A stretch of 8,863 nt of DNA from Minisyncoccota bacterium. GTDB lineage: Bacteria > Patescibacteriota > Minisyncoccia > Phycocordibacterales > UBA2100. The translations under genes and the position numbers were made by a program. The stretch's first letter is position 1, and each line of letters begins with the position of its first letter. Below the pieces are notes generated by a model. It had not been told where the DNA came from and made no database searches. It was given only the letters and a program-made list of their open reading frames with translations. Of the stretch, positions 6,439 to 8,863 are shown piece after piece. The stretch spans positions 1 through 8,863 of the forward strand of contig JAGOTU010000031.1 of NCBI GenBank assembly GCA_018061585.1, given 5' to 3'.

Positions 6439-6538
6439 ACCCGCCCAAATTTCCCGCATCCGTCAAGTGTTAAGGAATCCATGTTCTGTTACAGTGTCGA
6501 GGCTCCCATCCGACCCCAAAGTGGAAATTTAGGAGGGT
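6439..6538 (+). promoter_or_regulatory. Structured nrdA-nrdB spacer: 15-position stem hiding AGGAGG
   Basis: Positions 6439-6453 (ACCCGCCCAAATTTC) pair with 6524-6538 (GAAATTTAGGAGGGT) at 13 of 15 positions, enclosing 70 bases. The right arm includes a perfect AGGAGG (6531-6536), so this anti-16S-complementary sequence would be paired. It lies 45 bases before the nrdB ATG, too far to act as its ribosome-binding site directly, and no start with normal spacing follows it. Weak inner pairing is possible, for example GTCG 6496-6499 with CGAC 6511-6514. Its role is unknown: a translational switch, a processing site or a standby site are all possible. Confidence 0.45.
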
Positions 6539-6581
6539 GTAAGAGCTTCTAAACTCGTGTTACTCGTTAAGAATCTCTAAC

Positions 6582-7577
6582 ATGCTCTTAGGAAAAGCTT
6601 CTCCGGAAGATTACAACTTACACCCGTCCCGTTACCCGTGGGCATACGACCTTTACAATCAGGCCGTACGCAACACGTGGTTCCCCCACGAGATCGCTCT
6701 CAAGGAAGATCTTGATGACTGGGCCAAGATGACCGACGACGAGCGCCACGCAGTGGAGTTCCTCGTATCGTTCTTTAACCCGGCAGAGCTCGTTGTGAAT
6801 CGCTCACTCGCGCTCGGTGTGTATCCCTACCTTAAATCAGCAGAATGCCATCTGTACCTCGCAAAACAGATGTGGGAAGAAGCAAATCACTGCGTGGCAT
6901 TCGAGTATGTGCTCCAGACATTCCCGCTTGATCGCGAGAAAGTATTCAATCTGCACACACAGGTACCGTCGATGACCGCAAAGGAGGCGTTCATCAACAA
7001 GTACATGCTTCGCATGACCGAAGAAAAAATGGATGTGTCGACGATCGACGGCAAGCGCGACTTCGTCAGAAACCTTGTCGCGACGAACGTCGTGATGGAA
7101 GGCATCTGGTTCTACTCGGGCTTTATGGTCGCCCTCTCGTTCCGTCAGCGCAACCAGCTGCGCAACTTGGGATCGATGATCAACTGGGTGCTGCGTGATG
7201 AATCGCTCCACCTCAAGTTCGGCATCAACCTCATTCACGGCATCTTGGAGGAGAATCCGGAGCTCGTAACGGCTGAGTTCGCCGAAGAGATCCGACAGAT
7301 CGTGATCGAAGGAGTCGATCTGGAGACCCGCTTCAATGCAGACCTCTTCCCGCGAGGCATCCTCGGACTCAACGCCGACTATGTGAATCAATATGTGCAA
7401 TACGTGGCAGATCGTCGCCTCGTTGAGCTCGGTATGGATAAGCACTACAACGCATCGAACCCGGCCAAGTGGATGTCTACCGCGACCGACGTATTCGAGC
7501 TCGTGAACTTCTTTGAATCACAGAACACGAACTACGAAGTGAACTCCGGTGACAGCGAAAAGAAGAAGGCTGTTTAG
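6582..7577 (+). CDS. nrdB: Ribonucleoside-diphosphate reductase, class I small (beta) subunit, class Ic type
   Basis: NrdB holds the dimetal cofactor that makes the oxidant passed to Cys443 of NrdA. The 331 residues keep six metal ligands: Glu69 (PAELVV), Glu100 and His103 (EEANH), Glu173 (MEGIWFYSGF), Glu207 and His210 (RDESLH). Their spacing (31, 73, 34, 3) equals that known for Chlamydia trachomatis R2 (E89, E120/H123, E193, E227/H230). The residue four after His103 is Phe107 where a normal class Ia enzyme has the radical Tyr (E. coli Y122), again as in Chlamydia (F127). This predicts a class Ic Mn(IV)/Fe(III) cofactor and no tyrosyl radical. Trp33, Asp206 and Tyr318 (near the C-terminus) are likely radical-transfer residues. 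ATG 6582 is the only usable start: the frame has a stop at 6540-6542 and no other start codon between. No Shine-Dalgarno precedes it at normal distance. Confidence 0.95.
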   Translation: MLLGKASPEDYNLHPSRYPWAYDLYNQAVRNTWFPHEIALKEDLDDWAKMTDDERHAVEFLVSFFNPAELVVNRSLALGVYPYLKSAECHLYLAKQMWEEANHCVAFEYVLQTFPLDREKVFNLHTQVPSMTAKEAFINKYMLRMTEEKMDVSTIDGKRDFVRNLVATNVVMEGIWFYSGFMVALSFRQRNQLRNLGSMINWVLRDESLHLKFGINLIHGILEENPELVTAEFAEEIRQIVIEGVDLETRFNADLFPRGILGLNADYVNQYVQYVADRRLVELGMDKHYNASNPAKWMSTATDVFELVNFFESQNTNYEVNSGDSEKKKAV

Positions 7578-7630
7578 AAATGGACAGGGTAGCCCCGGAC
7601 AGATTTAGGCTGTGCGTAGTGACGTTATAG

Positions 7631-7660
7631 CGGCAGCACCCAATCGTGCTACCGTTTGTT
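7631..7660 (+). terminator. Possible terminator after nrdB
   Basis: CGGCAGCAC (7631-7639) pairs with GTGCTACCG (7646-7654) at 8 of 9 positions around a CCAATC loop, and TTTGTT follows. The T-tract is short and interrupted, so efficiency is doubtful. It lies 53 bases after the nrdB stop and just before the next gene's ATG (7662), so it could instead shield that start. Confidence 0.45.
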
Positions 7661-7661
7661 G

Positions 7662-8120
7662 ATGGGCGACAATACTTTTCTGATGGTCTTTGTCATCGGT
7701 TTCGCAATTTTTTGTGTAGGACTTTACGTTGTACTGCGTTCATTTGACAAGCGATACCGATCCCAAGTAGACGTGTTTCGCCTCGCGTATGCGCGATATA
7801 GCGTCCCAGTGACCCTTGCAGTGATGATTGCGATCGGGGTATATCAATCAAGAATGGGATTGTCTTGCGGTGAGGGTGGAAATGACACGGGAGGATGGTC
7901 GTGTGATCTGTTCTGGGTTTTGATCCCCTTCCTCTTCATTTCTATAGCTTTGAGTTGGCAATGGATTGTTTATAGCAAACACAAATACAGGGGAGTATTG
8001 GAACGCGCAACCGCGGACACGAATACCCTGCCAAGGTGGTGGACCGGTTATTCTCGACTAGAAATAGTCGGACTAGTCATAATTCTCTTGGTGGCACTAC
8101 TCGCGTACGTGACACGGTAA
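7662..8120 (+). CDS. Four-helix integral membrane protein of unknown function
   Basis: I do not recognise a family. The 152 residues show four hydrophobic segments: about 6-25 (FLMVFVIGFAIFCVGLYVVL), 48-61 (SVPVTLAVMIAIGV), 82-104 (DLFWVLIPFLFISIALSW onward) and 133-150 (LEIVGLVIILLVALLAYV). The loops after helices 1 and 3 are rich in Arg/Lys (RSFDKRYR, SKHKYR), so both ends of the protein are probably on the outer side. The loop between helices 2 and 3 holds Cys69 and Cys81 in a Gly-rich stretch and may be external, where a disulfide could form. TTG at 7656 opens the same frame but lies at the foot of a hairpin; ATG 7662 is preferred, and ATG 7683 is possible. No Shine-Dalgarno is visible. 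It is 84 bases after nrdB and may be transcribed with it if the hairpin there is weak, but nothing links its function to nucleotide reduction. Its stop lies just before the REP-like hairpin. Confidence 0.7.
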   Translation: MGDNTFLMVFVIGFAIFCVGLYVVLRSFDKRYRSQVDVFRLAYARYSVPVTLAVMIAIGVYQSRMGLSCGEGGNDTGGWSCDLFWVLIPFLFISIALSWQWIVYSKHKYRGVLERATADTNTLPRWWTGYSRLEIVGLVIILLVALLAYVTR

Positions 8121-8149
8121 GACGTTGTCGCACCACTTGAGTGTCACGT
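8107..8149. repeat. Additional inverted repeat joining membrane-gene end to REP-like arm
   Basis: ACGTGACAC (8107-8115), in the last codons of the membrane protein gene, is the exact reverse complement of GTGTCACGT (8141-8149), the outer edge of the left arm of the REP-like hairpin. It offers an alternative fold that would compete with the main hairpin, and hints that the repeat unit extends into the upstream gene or was inserted beside a pre-existing similar sequence. Confidence 0.5.
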
Positions 8150-8181
8150 GTCCAGGGTAACCCTAGACACGTGACGGTGCG
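8129..8181. repeat. REP-like compound hairpin at the 3' end of the transposase gene
   Basis: The arms GTCACGTGTC (8143-8152) and GACACGTGAC (8166-8175) are perfect 10-base inverted repeats. After a C/A mismatch, AGGG (8154-8157) and CCCT (8161-8164) continue the stem to a TAA loop. Outside, CGCACC (8129-8134) pairs with GGTGCG (8176-8181), with eight unpaired bases (8135-8142) on one side only. Such bulged hairpins are typical of REP sequences and IS200/IS605 ends recognised by Y1 transposases. The transposase stop codon (8144-8146) lies inside the left arm. No T-run follows on either strand, so it is a poor intrinsic terminator, though it sits between two convergent genes. Confidence 0.75.
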
Positions 8182-8824
8182 GATACGTAAGCCAATCATT
8201 TATCTCCGTATTGAAATCTGATGTCGAAGAAAAGTAATCCGGAAACGGTTCTCGATCAATAATTATCCCTTCCTCCCTTTTATTTCCGAGATAGTCGGAG
8301 TAGCTCGAGTATCGGTACTGCTCCAAAAAGGCTCGGACGCCTTTTAAATCTGCAATTCCCTTGTCTCGCCATTTGGATTCAATTAATTTAACCGGATTCA
8401 AGTGAATGTAGGAATAAAGATATTTCAGATATTCGTCTGTGTCCGCATGATCTGCTTTATACGTTCCTTGGAATAGCGAACCAACACGATCATTCAGCTT
8501 GTTGAAGTAGGAAGCGTACGCGGTTGTCAATTTTTCCATGAACATACTGATACCGCCTTCCCGTACTTCGTGCACGAGTAGATGAAAATGGTTGGGCATC
8601 AGTACATACGCCCCGATAGCAACAAGCGGTGTACCTCGATTAATTTCACTAAGGGGAATTCCTTTTACTCTATCGAATTTAAGAGGCGCTGTTCCATTTG
8701 CGAGAAATAGCAATTTTAGAAAACGCTCATGATCTCTTTTTGTAACAAAGATTTTCCGTTTCTCAACCCCTCGATTGTACAGATGGTATGACTCCCCCGG
8801 AGAAATAACGATGCGCCGCTGCAT
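8144..8824 (-). CDS. REP-associated tyrosine transposase (RAYT; HUH/Y1, IS200-like)
   Basis: This single-strand DNA nickase/ligase family acts on palindromic hairpins. From ATG 8824 the protein has 226 residues. It opens with the typical YHLYNRGVEKRKIF block (13-26), has the HUH metal-binding motif in MPNHFHLLV (His79, His81), then GSLFQGTYKA (115-124) and YSYIHLNPVK (137-146), where Tyr139 is the likely nucleophile. These are the RAYT/TnpA_REP hallmarks. GTG 8851 would add nine residues with no family match, so ATG 8824 is preferred; an AT-rich palindrome (8824-8836) and AAGGG lie just upstream. The last 11 codons are encoded by the REP-like hairpin, so the C-terminus may be a read-in rather than ancestral sequence. 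The gene is AT-richer than its neighbours (sample rows: 21 of 60 G+C at 8341-8400, against 35 of 60 at 4321-4380 in nrdA), consistent with transfer. No accessory TnpB is present within the window. Confidence 0.92.
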   Translation of the reverse strand: MQRRIVISPGESYHLYNRGVEKRKIFVTKRDHERFLKLLFLANGTAPLKFDRVKGIPLSEINRGTPLVAIGAYVLMPNHFHLLVHEVREGGISMFMEKLTTAYASYFNKLNDRVGSLFQGTYKADHADTDEYLKYLYSYIHLNPVKLIESKWRDKGIADLKGVRAFLEQYRYSSYSDYLGNKREEGIIIDREPFPDYFSSTSDFNTEINDWLTYPHRHVSRVTLDT

Positions 8825-8853
8825 ATTTTTAAAATAGCGCCCTTCGCCCACTC

Positions 8854-8863
8854 TGTCTAGGGT
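8854..8863. repeat. Inverted partial copy of the REP-like repeat at the window edge
   Basis: TGTCTAGGGT is the exact reverse complement of ACCCTAGACA at 8160-8169 in the REP-like hairpin. It lies 30 bases upstream of the transposase start and is cut by the window end. The transposase is therefore probably bracketed by two inverted copies of its palindrome. Ten bases alone could be chance; the position beside the gene makes chance less likely. Confidence 0.6.

Noticed and set aside
7656..7661. TTG start for the membrane protein
   Set aside because: It is at the foot of the 7631-7654 hairpin with no ribosome-binding sequence; ATG 7662 two codons later is more likely.
8129..8181. Bidirectional intrinsic terminator for the convergent genes
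   Set aside because: The stem is strong, but no T-run follows on either strand; a REP-like substrate of the adjacent transposase explains it better.
1..8863. CRISPR array, tRNA or rRNA genes
   Set aside because: No regularly spaced direct repeats and no tRNA or rRNA-like sequence were seen on either strand.

Overview
This window looks like a chromosomal segment of a bacterium with a moderate-to-high GC content and a standard stop-codon set (TAA, TAG and TGA all end genes here). The protein style (a Chlamydia-type class Ic NrdB, a MurD with atypical motifs, a lone REP-associated transposase) and the near absence of Shine-Dalgarno sequences at the likely starts suggest a Patescibacteria/CPR-like (Parcubacteria/Paceibacteria-type) genome. 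That placement is an inference from sequence style, not from a marker gene.

Layout. The left third (1-3076) is read on the minus strand: gdhA (glutamate dehydrogenase), murD (UDP-MurNAc-L-Ala:D-Glu ligase) and the N-terminal 148 codons of a class I/II aminotransferase that runs off the left edge. The gaps are 23 and 41 bases, so the three are probably co-transcribed. All three centre on glutamate: made by GdhA, used as the D-isomer by MurD, and a common amino donor for aminotransferases. A divergent 476-base spacer (3077-3552) separates gdhA from nrdA. It holds a perfect TTGACA element, a perfect DnaA box and a chain of hairpins that would form a structured nrdA leader.

The middle (3553-7577, plus strand) is a class I ribonucleotide reductase operon. 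NrdA has an ATP cone, all catalytic residues and an unusually long Ala/Pro-rich linker before the C-terminal CxxC. NrdB has Phe where the radical Tyr should be and Glu at the first metal-ligand position, the signature of the Mn/Fe class Ic enzymes. The 173-base nrdA-nrdB spacer is itself highly folded and buries a perfect AGGAGG in a stem.

The right end (7662-8863) is accessory: a four-helix membrane protein of unknown function (plus strand) converges on an AT-richer gene for a HUH/Y1 transposase of the RAYT/IS200-like type (minus strand). A REP-like hairpin overlaps the 3' end of the transposase gene, and an inverted partial copy of its inner part lies just upstream of the gene at the window edge, so the transposase appears to be flanked by its own palindromes.

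The most interesting points are the class Ic NrdB, the NrdA linker with a repeated GF motif, the two structured RNA regions around nrdA/nrdB, and the REP-like repeats around the transposase.
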